DNA from: Rhodospirillales bacterium
GTDB lineage: Bacteria; Pseudomonadota; Alphaproteobacteria; SMXQ01
Direction of reading: 5' to 3'
NCBI GenBank assembly: GCA_018666775.1
Contig: JABIXC010000011.1
Location: 76,881-114,798 of the forward strand
Length of the DNA: 37,918 nt
Within the stretch, counting starts at the first letter, position 1; each line of letters begins with the position of its first letter. Below the pieces are notes generated by a model, which worked only from the letters and a program-made list of their open reading frames with translations, had not been told where the DNA came from and ran no database searches. Shown piece after piece: positions 8,458 to 16,757 of this stretch. The translations under genes and the position numbers were made by a program.

Positions 8458-8500
8458 CGGGGGTTTTAGGGGGCATCCCCCGCCTTTGGGGGGCAAAACC
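8458..8500. repeat. G5-C5-G6 competing inverted repeats
   Basis: GGGGG (8469-8473), CCCCC (8477-8481) and GGGGGG (8488-8493) can form either of two mutually exclusive stems. GGTTTT (8462-8467) and AAAACC (8495-8500) could close an outer stem. The element lies in the roughly 280-base gap between the divergent DMT gene and the 65-aa ORF, which otherwise shows no gene. There is no U-tract on either side, so it is not an ordinary terminator. Confidence 0.4.
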
Positions 8501-8643
8501 GAACCCAGCACCGATTATTCCGCCCTTTGGTATATTTTTTTCCCTAAACCGTAACTTTTCAGGTAAAAAACGGGGAAATATTCAACACAGCGAATGCAAT
8601 AACGGGGCTTGAAGCCTGAAATCATCAATAAAGGACCGCAAGA

Positions 8644-8841
8644 ATGAGTGACACGACCAGCGAATGGAAAAAAGGCGTACAAAAGGCACTGGATGATGCC
8701 GGTCTTTCCGAAGACAACAACGTCGCCCACGGCATGGCCACCGCCATGCGTGCAGGCAAGCCCGAAGCCGACTTGAGCTATGACAAGGGCTATGAAACCG
8801 GCAAGGAAGTTGCCCGGCGCTGCAAATACCATCAGCGGTAA
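8644..8841 (+). CDS. Small hypothetical protein, 65 aa
   Basis: This short soluble protein is charged and helical in appearance, with an alanine/glycine-rich middle (VAHGMATAMRAGK) and the C-terminal KEVARRCKYHQR. It has no signal peptide or membrane segment. An AAGGA site precedes the ATG and a strong intrinsic terminator follows 34 bases after the stop, which supports a free-standing gene. I do not recognise a family. Confidence 0.6.
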   Translation: MSDTTSEWKKGVQKALDDAGLSEDNNVAHGMATAMRAGKPEADLSYDKGYETGKEVARRCKYHQR

Positions 8842-8874
8842 AAAATTTCTGGTCTGAACGGGACCTTAAATGAC

Positions 8875-8903
8875 AAAGGCCGGACACACGTGTCCGGCCT
8901 TTT
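8875..8903 (+). terminator. Intrinsic terminator after the 65-aa gene
   Basis: AAAGGCCGGACAC (8875-8887) pairs with GTGTCCGGCCTTT (8890-8902), with a very tight turn and flanking A and T runs, so it could act in both directions. Confidence 0.85.
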
Positions 8904-8982
8904 GTCGTTTTAAGATTGGTTTGAACCATTCGCCCGTTGGGGTATAGGCTGAACGTTTCAGGCATTCACAAAGGTGCTATCC

Positions 8983-9801
8983 ATGGTGTCAAACACCCCC
9001 TCTTTCTATGAGATGGAAAAATCTGGCTGGGCCGACAGGGCCGATGCCTATGATGATTATCTTGGCCGCCTGACAAAAGATGCCCTTGGCCCCATGCTGG
9101 ATGCGGTTGGAACCCATCCCGGAACAAAGCTGTTGGAAATTGCCTGCGGGCCAGGATACGGCGCCGGCGGGGCCGTGGCCCGGGGGGCGGCGGCCACGGG
9201 CATTGATTTTGCACCGGCCATGGTGAAGGCCGCCAAAAACAAATTCCCCGGGGCCCATTTTTCTGAAGGCAACGCCGAAGCACTTGAATTCAGCGACGGC
9301 CTGTTTGATGGGGTGATTTGTTCACTGGGGGTTTTGCATTTTCCCAACCCAGAGCTTGCCATCAGGGAAGCGTATCGGGTTTTAAAACCCCATGGGCGTT
9401 ATGCCTTTACGGTGTGGTGCCAACCAGAAAAAGCAAAACTGTTCGACATTATCCTCGGGGCCATCAATGCCCATGGCAACACCGATGTGCCACTACCCGA
9501 AGCACCCCCATTTTTCCGTTTTTCCGATCCCGACATCTGCCAAAATGCCCTGGAGGATGCAGGGTTCACAAATATCCAAATCTCTGAATTGCCGCTGGTG
9601 CTGCATGTGGATGCCCCCAAAGGGGTGCTCGATATTGTCTACAAAAGCACCGTGCGCACGGCGGCCCTTTTGGAATTACAAACCGAAAGCGCGCGTGCCA
9701 AAATTCACGAAGCCATCGATGCGGCTGTGCGCCAATATGCAACCGACACCGATTTCGCCATCCCCGCCCCTGTGGTCATGGCGATAGGGGTAAAGCCGTA
9801 A
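8983..9801 (+). CDS. Class I SAM-dependent methyltransferase
   Basis: This 272-aa protein has the Methyltransf_11/UbiE-like core: motif I LEIACGPGYG (51-60), then GIDFAPAMVKAAK, the post-motif FDGVICSLGVLHFPNPE, and AYRVLKPHGRYAFTVW. The acceptor substrate is not deducible. A GTG at 8974 is in frame, but the AAAGG at 8970-8974 is correctly spaced for the ATG at 8983, which is preferred. It converges with the SemiSWEET gene across 6 bases. Confidence 0.88.
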   Translation: MVSNTPSFYEMEKSGWADRADAYDDYLGRLTKDALGPMLDAVGTHPGTKLLEIACGPGYGAGGAVARGAAATGIDFAPAMVKAAKNKFPGAHFSEGNAEALEFSDGLFDGVICSLGVLHFPNPELAIREAYRVLKPHGRYAFTVWCQPEKAKLFDIILGAINAHGNTDVPLPEAPPFFRFSDPDICQNALEDAGFTNIQISELPLVLHVDAPKGVLDIVYKSTVRTAALLELQTESARAKIHEAIDAAVRQYATDTDFAIPAPVVMAIGVKP

Positions 9802-9807
9802 GGGCGA

Positions 9808-10074
9808 TTATTTAAAGCGCAGTTTGGCAACCAAGATTGCGCTGGCAAGAACAAGGGTTATGGCATTGGCAACGATCAGGACAATGTCTTTGATCAAGAA
9901 ACCATAAACCAGCCACATACAAATGCCCGCCACCAGAACCAGAAACATGGTCAAAGACACATCTGATGTGGATCGCGTCCGCCACGCACGAAAGACCTGG
10001 GGCAGAAATGCAATGGTTGTCAGCACGCCGGCAATGATGCCGACCCATGCATAAGGGTTTGTAATCGTATCCAT
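9808..10074 (-). CDS. SemiSWEET-type PQ-loop small transporter
   Basis: Read from the ATG at 10074 the protein has 88 residues and three hydrophobic helices: AWVGIIAGVLTTIAFLPQVF, SLTMFLVLVAGICMWLVYGF and IVLIVANAITLVLASAILVA. The FLPQ motif in helix 1 and the length match bacterial SemiSWEETs, which dimerise to move sugars or similar solutes across the inner membrane. A longer frame from a TTG at 10125 adds 17 residues and is less likely. No Shine-Dalgarno is obvious. Confidence 0.82.
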   Translation of the reverse strand: MDTITNPYAWVGIIAGVLTTIAFLPQVFRAWRTRSTSDVSLTMFLVLVAGICMWLVYGFLIKDIVLIVANAITLVLASAILVAKLRFK

Positions 10075-10215
10075 AATAGCTGCGCAAATTAGCCCATAGC
10101 GCGGTTTTGCAACAGCTGTTTTCAACCAGCCTTTTAAATTGTTCTATTTGGGTGTCTAATTAAGCCTTGAATGCCCTCAAAAGAAGCGGCGCGAACGTAT
10201 TAGGAGGAAGCAGCA

Positions 10216-10632
10216 ATGGCCAAGCTCAAACACATCGTTTTCAACACCACCGATCCCGAACGATTGGCGCGATATTACGCCGATGTTTTTGGTATGGAAA
10301 TTGTCTACAAATCCAGCAAGGGCGGCTTTTCGCTCAGTGATGGCTATATGAATTTATCCATTCACAATAACAAGATGGATGGCAAGCCCAGCGGGTTCAG
10401 CCACATTGGCTTTGAAGTGGATGACAATGATCCCTACATCCAGCGCTGCGAAGAACTGGAATATCCGGTGCCTGAAAAGCGCCCCGCCGATCGCCATTAC
10501 ACCGAATACCGGGGCATGGATCCCGATGGCAATAACATCGACCTTTCCACCAATGGCTATAATGAAATTCGCCCTGACCGCGAAGCGCCAGTTGGCGAAG
10601 TGATCCCGCCACTGGAAAAAGAAAAAGTTTAA
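10216..10632 (+). CDS. VOC (glyoxalase/bleomycin-resistance/dioxygenase fold) family protein
   Basis: This 138-aa protein starts after a strong AGGAGG site. It has two beta-alpha-beta-beta-beta modules: LKHIVFNTTDPERLARYYADVFG and GFSHIGFEVDDNDPYI. Putative metal ligands are H6 and H63. The usual final Glu is replaced by Asp (D109 in GNNIDLS). Function is unclear; extradiol-type and isomerase-type members exist. It sits 53 bases upstream of a TctC-like gene on the same strand, so both may be expressed together and may concern the same compound. Confidence 0.82.
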   Translation: MAKLKHIVFNTTDPERLARYYADVFGMEIVYKSSKGGFSLSDGYMNLSIHNNKMDGKPSGFSHIGFEVDDNDPYIQRCEELEYPVPEKRPADRHYTEYRGMDPDGNNIDLSTNGYNEIRPDREAPVGEVIPPLEKEKV

Positions 10633-10685
10633 AAACAAAACGGCTCTGAAAGAGCACGATTAATAAGACAACAGGGAGACCAACC

Positions 10686-11915
10686 ATGAAATCAGCAACC
10701 ACATTAGCCTTAATGTGCGGCGTTGCCTTAACCCTTGGGGCGGGCGCAAATGCCAATGCCGCCGATGATGCCCGGGCCTATTACAAGGGCAAGACGATTA
10801 CCTATATCGTTTCCACCGGAACCGGTGGCGGTGCTGATTTCTATGGCCGGTTGGCAACCCGGCATATGAAACGCTATCTGCCCGGAACCAAGTTCGTCGT
10901 CCGCAATGTTCCCGGTGCCGGGCACATTATCGGTGCCAACAAAATCTATGCGTCAAAGCCCAATGGGCTGACCGTTGGGTCCTTTACCACAGGGCTGGTC
11001 TATACCCAGTTGGTCGGGCGCAAAACGGCAAGATTTGACCTCACCAAAATGACATGGATCGGCAAGGGTGCAACCGACATCCGCGTGCTCTATATGAGCG
11101 GCGCATCGGGCATCAAGACCTTTGATCAATTGTTAAAGGTTGGCCGCACCATCAAGTTTGGCGCTTCAGGCCTTGGCGCCTCCAGCTACAACGAGGGCTA
11201 CATGATTTCCCACGCCTGGAACATCCCCATCCGGATGATTCTTGGCTATTCCGGTGCGGAACGGGTCATGGGCATGTTGCGCGGTGAAATCGAAGGCCAG
11301 CCCGGGGGATTGAGTTCCATGACGGAACTGACCAGCGCCGATCCCGGTGTGATTGTCCTGCAATTTGGCAAGGTTGTACCGGGGGTTCCCGATGCCAACG
11401 ATATTGCCAAAACCCCCATCGCCAAAGCGGTGGCACGTTTTATGTCGGCCCAATCAAAGCTTTCGCGTTTTCTTGCCGGACCACCAAATATGCATTCAGG
11501 CCGCACTGCCGTATTACGGGCGACCTATAAACAGGCTTTTGAAAGCAAGCAATTGCGGGCCGAAGCCAAAAAGGCGCACCGGCCCATCTTTCCGCTTTAT
11601 GGCGATGATGTGACCAAATTGGTGCAGGTGACCATGGACCAGCCCCCGGAATTGATCGCTCTTTTGAAAAAGATCACCAACATCAAGGTGGCCATGCTCA
11701 AAAGCACGACCAAAATAAAGGCGGTAAAACGCAAAGGTCGGCGTTTGGTGGTGACCGAAAAGGGCAAGGATTATAAGGTCAAAATCTCACGCTCACGCAC
11801 CACTGTGATCATCAATGGCAAGACAACAAAGCGCAAAAACCTGAAGGCTGGCATGAAGTGCACCATCACCTGGCCCAAGGTGAATGGTGAGGCCAAAGAG
11901 GTGAACTGCCGCTAG
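10686..11915 (+). CDS. TctC/Bug-type solute-binding protein with extra C-terminal domain (copy 2)
   Basis: This 409-aa protein has a signal peptide (cleavage near ANA-ADD, about residue 26). A TTT-like binding fold follows: YYKGKTITYIVSTGTGGGAD, LPGTKFVVRNVPGAG, then IYASKPNGLTVGSF. Residues 341-409 form the extra Lys/Arg-rich tail, with VIINGKTTKRKNLKAGMKCT and a terminal NCR. The tail matches those at 3193 and 34998. It starts after a GGGAG site. No permease genes are adjacent. By position it may work with the upstream VOC protein. Its ligand is unknown. Confidence 0.87.
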   Translation: MKSATTLALMCGVALTLGAGANANAADDARAYYKGKTITYIVSTGTGGGADFYGRLATRHMKRYLPGTKFVVRNVPGAGHIIGANKIYASKPNGLTVGSFTTGLVYTQLVGRKTARFDLTKMTWIGKGATDIRVLYMSGASGIKTFDQLLKVGRTIKFGASGLGASSYNEGYMISHAWNIPIRMILGYSGAERVMGMLRGEIEGQPGGLSSMTELTSADPGVIVLQFGKVVPGVPDANDIAKTPIAKAVARFMSAQSKLSRFLAGPPNMHSGRTAVLRATYKQAFESKQLRAEAKKAHRPIFPLYGDDVTKLVQVTMDQPPELIALLKKITNIKVAMLKSTTKIKAVKRKGRRLVVTEKGKDYKVKISRSRTTVIINGKTTKRKNLKAGMKCTITWPKVNGEAKEVNCR

Positions 11916-11924
11916 TTACTGGCG

Positions 11925-13091
11925 TCAGGATTTGGCGAGATGGGCCAGTGCCGCTGCAACGCCACCTGATTGATGGGGAATGTCAGATAGACTCAACCCC
12001 ATCTCCACCCCAGACAAGGTGCCCGCAAGGGTGAGATCATTCAGATCGCCTAAGTGGCCGATGCGAAATACCTTGTTTGCCAGTTTACCAAGACCCGCAC
12101 CCAGAGACAGATCAAATCGATCCAGAATAATGCCTCGAAGTGCATCGGCACTGGCGCCCTCTGGCACCATCACTGCCGTGAGCGCACTGGAATAAAGGGC
12201 TTCATCCAGACAGGCGTTTTCCAGCCCCCAGGCGGCAACCGCTTTCCGCGTCGCTTCGCCAAAACGGGTATGGCGGGCAAACACATTGTCCAGCCCTTCT
12301 TCTTCGAACATCACAAGGGATTCTTCCAACCCGAAAAACAAGTTGGTGGCTGGCGTATAGGGGAAAAATCCCGTTTCATTCAGTTTCAACATTGGGGCCC
12401 AATCCCAATAGGCCCGGGGCAAGGATGCCGATTTGGATGCCTCCAATGCCTTGTCACTGATGGCGACAAACCCAAGACCAGCCGGCAACATCAGGCCTTT
12501 TTGAGAGGATGCCACGGTGACATCAACCCCCCAATCATCGTGGCAGTATTCCATGGAGCCAAGCGATGACACCGCATCAACCATCAAAAGGGCGGGATGA
12601 TCCGCACTATCCATGGCTTTGCGAATATCGGAAATCGACGAAGTAATGCCATTGGAGGTTTCGTTATGGACAGCGCAGACCGCCTTGATGGCATGATCGG
12701 TATCGGCGGAAAGCTTTTCTGCCACCACTGCCGGATCAACCCCATGGCGCCAATCGCCCGGAACAAAATCCACATCAAGGCCAAAATTACGCGCAACCTC
12801 GCACCACAATACCGCGAACTGACCGGATTCAAACATCAATACCTTGTCGCCCGGCGACAAGGTATTAACCAGCGCCGCTTCCCAGCACCCGGTACCGGAA
12901 GACGGAAAAATCATCACAGGGCTGGAGGTTTTAAAAACCGGCTTCAAACCAGACAACACCCGAAGACCCAGTTCTGCAAATTCTGGTCCACGATGATCAA
13001 TGTTGGCGCGATCCATGGCCCGTAACACACGTTCCGGAATATTGGTGGGTCCTGGGATTTGCAGAAAATGTCGGCCTCTATTTACGCTCAT
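11925..13091 (-). CDS. Serine-glyoxylate aminotransferase family (class V PLP aminotransferase)
   Basis: From the ATG at 13091, which follows a CAGGGA site, the protein has 388 residues. The PLP lysine is K198 in ASSQKGLMLPAGLGF. Other SGAT/AGT signatures are IPGPTNIPERVLRAM, PSSGTGCWEAAL, HNETSNGITS, LLMVDAVSSLGSMEY and KVFRIGHLGDLN. The family converts serine plus glyoxylate to hydroxypyruvate plus glycine, central in the serine cycle and photorespiration-like routes. No other serine-cycle gene is in the window. The longer frame upstream of MSVNRGRHF is not native. Confidence 0.87.
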   Translation of the reverse strand: MSVNRGRHFLQIPGPTNIPERVLRAMDRANIDHRGPEFAELGLRVLSGLKPVFKTSSPVMIFPSSGTGCWEAALVNTLSPGDKVLMFESGQFAVLWCEVARNFGLDVDFVPGDWRHGVDPAVVAEKLSADTDHAIKAVCAVHNETSNGITSSISDIRKAMDSADHPALLMVDAVSSLGSMEYCHDDWGVDVTVASSQKGLMLPAGLGFVAISDKALEASKSASLPRAYWDWAPMLKLNETGFFPYTPATNLFFGLEESLVMFEEEGLDNVFARHTRFGEATRKAVAAWGLENACLDEALYSSALTAVMVPEGASADALRGIILDRFDLSLGAGLGKLANKVFRIGHLGDLNDLTLAGTLSGVEMGLSLSDIPHQSGGVAAALAHLAKS

Positions 13092-13221
13092 GATATGTCC
13101 CTGTTTCTTAAATTGCTCAATTATGGGCGAGATTATGATGCCCCGCTTGCCTGCCTGCAACCCTATTACAATTTTGTGTTACCCTAGGCAAATCAGAGGC
13201 TTGGGTTAGGGGAACAAATAT

Positions 13222-14040
13222 ATGGTTATTCGCACGACACCGGATGGAACCGTTTTGCAAGATGGGGGTGCGGACGATTGCGCCATTCAGCTCTATTACG
13301 AATGGCGATCCACTTCTACGCGGCGCGTTCGCATGGTGCTGCATGAAAAGGGCCTCGATTGGATCGGGCTGCACCTTCAAAAGGGGGTCGATGCAGAAGG
13401 CTATGCCCCCTGGTACACAGCGCTTAACCCACTGGGGGTCGTGCCCACATTGATCCACAATGGAAAAGCCGTCATCGAATCCAATGTCATCAATGAATAT
13501 CTGGAAGATACCTTTCCTCAAGTGCCACTTCGCCCCGATGATCCGTTTGAAAAGGCCCGCATGCGGGTGTGGCTAATCCGGTCCGAAAACGAAGCCCATG
13601 ATGCCATCAACCCCATTTCCGAAAAGGTTCGCGCGGTCCGAAAAAAGCAATTCACCAAAGAACAATTGCTGAAACAACTGCGCGCCTGCCCCCATCCGGG
13701 ACGCCGCGCCTTAAAGATTGGCCGGCTGCTAGATGGCATTCCTGATTCTATCATCGAAACATCCCACCAACGCATTGCCTGGCTGTTGGCAGAAATGGAA
13801 AAATCCCTGAGCGATGGCCCATGGCTGGCCGGGTCCAGCTATTCGCTGGCCGACATTGCCATGGCCCCGTTCATGGAACGCTTCGTTGCCAATGACATTG
13901 CCGAAGTGGCAGAACTGGATACCCGATTGCCCCTCAGCGCCAATTGGTGGGAAAGGATTCAAGCAAAGCCATCCTATCAATATGTCATGGCCATGAAGAG
14001 CCCGGAAGAATCTGACCCGTTCAAGGATATGGCGATTTAG
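13222..14040 (+). CDS. Glutathione S-transferase family protein
   Basis: This 272-aa protein has an N-terminal thioredoxin-fold GST domain (about residues 22-105). Its cis-proline P75 lies in NPLGVVPTLIHNGKAV, followed by the gamma-glutamyl-binding E86-S87. The C-terminal helical domain includes GPWLAGSSYSLADIAMAPFMER. It is longer than typical GSTs (about 200-230 aa), with roughly 20 extra N-terminal residues and a longer linker, reminiscent of etherase or dehalogenase-type GSTs. Substrate unknown. An AGGGGAA site supports the start. Divergent from the aminotransferase; 14041-14290 downstream holds no ORF I can support. Confidence 0.86.
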   Translation: MVIRTTPDGTVLQDGGADDCAIQLYYEWRSTSTRRVRMVLHEKGLDWIGLHLQKGVDAEGYAPWYTALNPLGVVPTLIHNGKAVIESNVINEYLEDTFPQVPLRPDDPFEKARMRVWLIRSENEAHDAINPISEKVRAVRKKQFTKEQLLKQLRACPHPGRRALKIGRLLDGIPDSIIETSHQRIAWLLAEMEKSLSDGPWLAGSSYSLADIAMAPFMERFVANDIAEVAELDTRLPLSANWWERIQAKPSYQYVMAMKSPEESDPFKDMAI

Positions 14041-14290
14041 CGGGCGTTCTGGCGAACTGCTGGGCCAGTGCTTATCCCCCCGGCTCAAACCAAAATAACA
14101 TGACAATCCAGCCATAATAGACGCGGCTGATTTTTCAACCACGCCCCTCCTCAAACGCCCCTGATTTCAACGTTTTTAACGCCTTCTGCCGGATATCTGA
14201 ACTGGAAAACGGGCGCTAACGATTATGAAACGTTTTATGGTTAATACAGGGCCTGTGATTCCTTTAAAACCAGGGAATTAGGAGCATTTA

Positions 14291-16630
14291 ATGGGTGGAG
14301 ACCAAAACGATGCAGAAAAGGCCTTAAAGAAGGCCGAGGAGAAGGCTGCCCTTCTTGAAACCACCCTTGGCACCATGGCCCAGGGCGTGGCGGTCTACGA
14401 TTCCGATTTCCGGATTATCAGTTTCAACGATCAAATTCAGAAAATACTAGATCTTCCGCCGGGTTTTTTGCGCGTAGGGCTCTCTTTAGAAGACATCATA
14501 CGATACCGCACTGAACGGGGCGAATATGGTGCGCCCACAAGCGAAAAACCCATCGAAGAAATTGTTCAGGAACGATTTTCCCGTGGCAAATCCATGGATG
14601 AATTTATTGCAGAACGCACCCTTCCCAACGGCACTACCTGTGTCCACCACCGTCGCCCCATGCCAGGTGGTGGGTGTGTGGTCACCTACACCGACATCAC
14701 AGACCGCAAAGCCGCCGAGCACCAGGTGGCCGAAAAATCGCACGTTCTTGAAGCCACCTTTGACAACATGGTTCAAGGCATTGCTGTATACGATAAAAAT
14801 CACGTTTTGGGCGCAACCAACCCCCAATATTCCGACATTTTGGGACTACCATCAAACTTCGTCTTCGTTGGCATGGACCGCTCCGATATTCTGCGCTATC
14901 GGGCTGAATTTGGACATTATGGTGATGGTGACATTGATGCTCTGATCAATGAACAGCTGGCGACTACTGGGGAACAGGAAAGTAGTGAACGCACCCTCCC
15001 CGACGGTCGGTCCTATTTATACGAACGTGTGCCAACGCCCGATGGTGGCTATATATCAACGGTAACGGACATCACCGAGCGCAAAGCTACCGAGCATCAG
15101 GTGGCCGAAAAATCGCGCATCCTTGAAGCCACCTTTGACAATATGGCTCAGGGTATTGCCGTCTTTGATAGCGCCCATACCCTAGTGGCATTCAATGCGC
15201 AGTATGGTGAAATTCTGGGATTGCCATCAGATTATTTGCAGGTTGGCTTCAGCCGCAGGGAAATTTTGCAGTTTAGAGCGCAACAATTTCATCACGACGG
15301 ACTTGATGGGGATACATTAATCGAAAAAAAGATCGCCGGTGCCATGGAACCGGAAAGCAGCGATCGTGTTCTGCCCAATGGCAATACTTATTCGTATCAC
15401 CGCATCCCCACCCCCGATGGTGGCTACATCGCAACCGTGACCGATACCACGGAGCGCACAAACATGGAGCGTGAACAGCAAGAAAGTGATCGAAAATTTA
15501 GGGCCGCCTTTAACAATGCTGGCGTTGGCATCTCCATCAGAAGCAACAATGGAAAAACCCGGGAACACAACGATACCTTAAGCAAAATGCTGGGCTATAC
15601 CGAAGAAGAGCTTCAATCCATTCGTCTGACAGAACTTGCCCACCCCGATGATGATCCGAATATAACGTCGCTCCGGATGCGCACACCCCAAGAAACCAAT
15701 GACGGTGTCATTGAGCGCCGCTTCATCCGTAAAGATGGCCATATCATTTGGTGCATCATCACCTACAAGGTCGTATTTGATGAACAGGGCGTGCCCCTTT
15801 ACACCATCGCCATGTACCAAGACATCACAGAGCGCAAGATAAACGAGGAAGGCATTCAGGCAGCAAAGGAAGAAGCCGAATTTGCAAACCGTTCCAAATC
15901 AGAATTTCTGGCCAATATGAGCCATGAACTGCGTACTCCCCTGAACGCGGTTATCGGTTTTTCCGAAGTGATCATCAAAGAAAGTTTCGGACCTATTGGT
16001 AACCAAAAATATAAGGGATATATCGAAGATATTCATTCATCGGGCCAGCATCTACTGGGTCTGATCACAGACATCCTTGACCTGTCAAAGGTCGAGGCCG
16101 GAAAAACCAAACTTCATGAAGAAGATATTGATCCGGTAGACATTGCCCGTGCATGCCTCAGCATGGTCAGAAGTCAGGCCCGAAATAATGCAATAGATTT
16201 GGTGCTGGACATTCCCGACCAGTTGCCCTGGCTGTTTGGGGACCAATTGGTGCTCAAACAAATTGTGCTGAACCTGTTAACCAACGCGATTAAATTCAGC
16301 AACGAAGGGGGCACCGTCACCCTTAAGGGGTGGAGCCAGACCAAAAGCGGCTTTGTCTTTCAGGTCATTGACACCGGCATCGGAGTCGCTTTGGAAGACA
16401 TTCCGAAAATCATGCAGCCCTTTATCCAGATTGAAAGTGCCATGAGCCGAAAACATCAGGGAACCGGGCTTGGGCTTCCGCTGGTCAAACGGATGGTCGA
16501 ACTTCATGGCGGCTCCATTGATATCCAAAGTGAACTGAACATCGGCACCACGGTAACGGTCCGACTTCCAGCAGAACGAATCAGGCAAAACCCAACACAA
16601 TCATCCTCCAAAAAGGCACTGACGCAGTAG
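14291..16630 (+). CDS. Soluble multi-PAS sensor histidine kinase
   Basis: This 779-aa protein has no membrane segment. An N-terminal coiled coil leads to three near-identical PAS repeats (about 20-140, 147-263 and 270-389). Each has a MVQGIAVYD-like start and ends DGGYISTVTDITERK-like. A fourth, different PAS/PAC follows (about 395-515). HisKA carries phospho-acceptor H545 in SHELRTPLNAVIGFSE, and the HATPase_c domain shows LNLLTNAIKFS, DTGIGV and GTGLGLPLV. It has no receiver domain, so it should phosphorylate a separate regulator, and none is encoded nearby. The start has an AGGAG site. PAS ligands are unknown. Confidence 0.9.
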   Translation: MGGDQNDAEKALKKAEEKAALLETTLGTMAQGVAVYDSDFRIISFNDQIQKILDLPPGFLRVGLSLEDIIRYRTERGEYGAPTSEKPIEEIVQERFSRGKSMDEFIAERTLPNGTTCVHHRRPMPGGGCVVTYTDITDRKAAEHQVAEKSHVLEATFDNMVQGIAVYDKNHVLGATNPQYSDILGLPSNFVFVGMDRSDILRYRAEFGHYGDGDIDALINEQLATTGEQESSERTLPDGRSYLYERVPTPDGGYISTVTDITERKATEHQVAEKSRILEATFDNMAQGIAVFDSAHTLVAFNAQYGEILGLPSDYLQVGFSRREILQFRAQQFHHDGLDGDTLIEKKIAGAMEPESSDRVLPNGNTYSYHRIPTPDGGYIATVTDTTERTNMEREQQESDRKFRAAFNNAGVGISIRSNNGKTREHNDTLSKMLGYTEEELQSIRLTELAHPDDDPNITSLRMRTPQETNDGVIERRFIRKDGHIIWCIITYKVVFDEQGVPLYTIAMYQDITERKINEEGIQAAKEEAEFANRSKSEFLANMSHELRTPLNAVIGFSEVIIKESFGPIGNQKYKGYIEDIHSSGQHLLGLITDILDLSKVEAGKTKLHEEDIDPVDIARACLSMVRSQARNNAIDLVLDIPDQLPWLFGDQLVLKQIVLNLLTNAIKFSNEGGTVTLKGWSQTKSGFVFQVIDTGIGVALEDIPKIMQPFIQIESAMSRKHQGTGLGLPLVKRMVELHGGSIDIQSELNIGTTVTVRLPAERIRQNPTQSSSKKALTQ

Positions 16631-16708
16631 CGGACACTTACAAAATATTAACTATATATAAATATGCAAATAGTAATGATTCTTAACCTTTGTTACAGTG
16701 CCTGAGAA

Positions 16709-16723
16709 ACCGTTGTTAACGGT
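16709..16723. promoter_or_regulatory. Inverted repeat upstream of the c-heme kinase
   Basis: ACCGTT (16709-16714) and AACGGT (16718-16723) are perfect 6-base arms separated by GTT, 35 bases before the kinase start codon, in an AT-rich 127-base gap. This could be an operator or a short mRNA hairpin. No protein can be assigned to it. Confidence 0.35.
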
Positions 16724-16757
16724 ATAAATTTAAAATTAGGTCTGGGATACCCATCCG

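Noticed and set aside
8515-8965. Overlapping - strand frames opposite the 65-aa gene
   Set aside because: No domain, signal or ribosome-binding site; they run through the strong terminator at 8875-8903.
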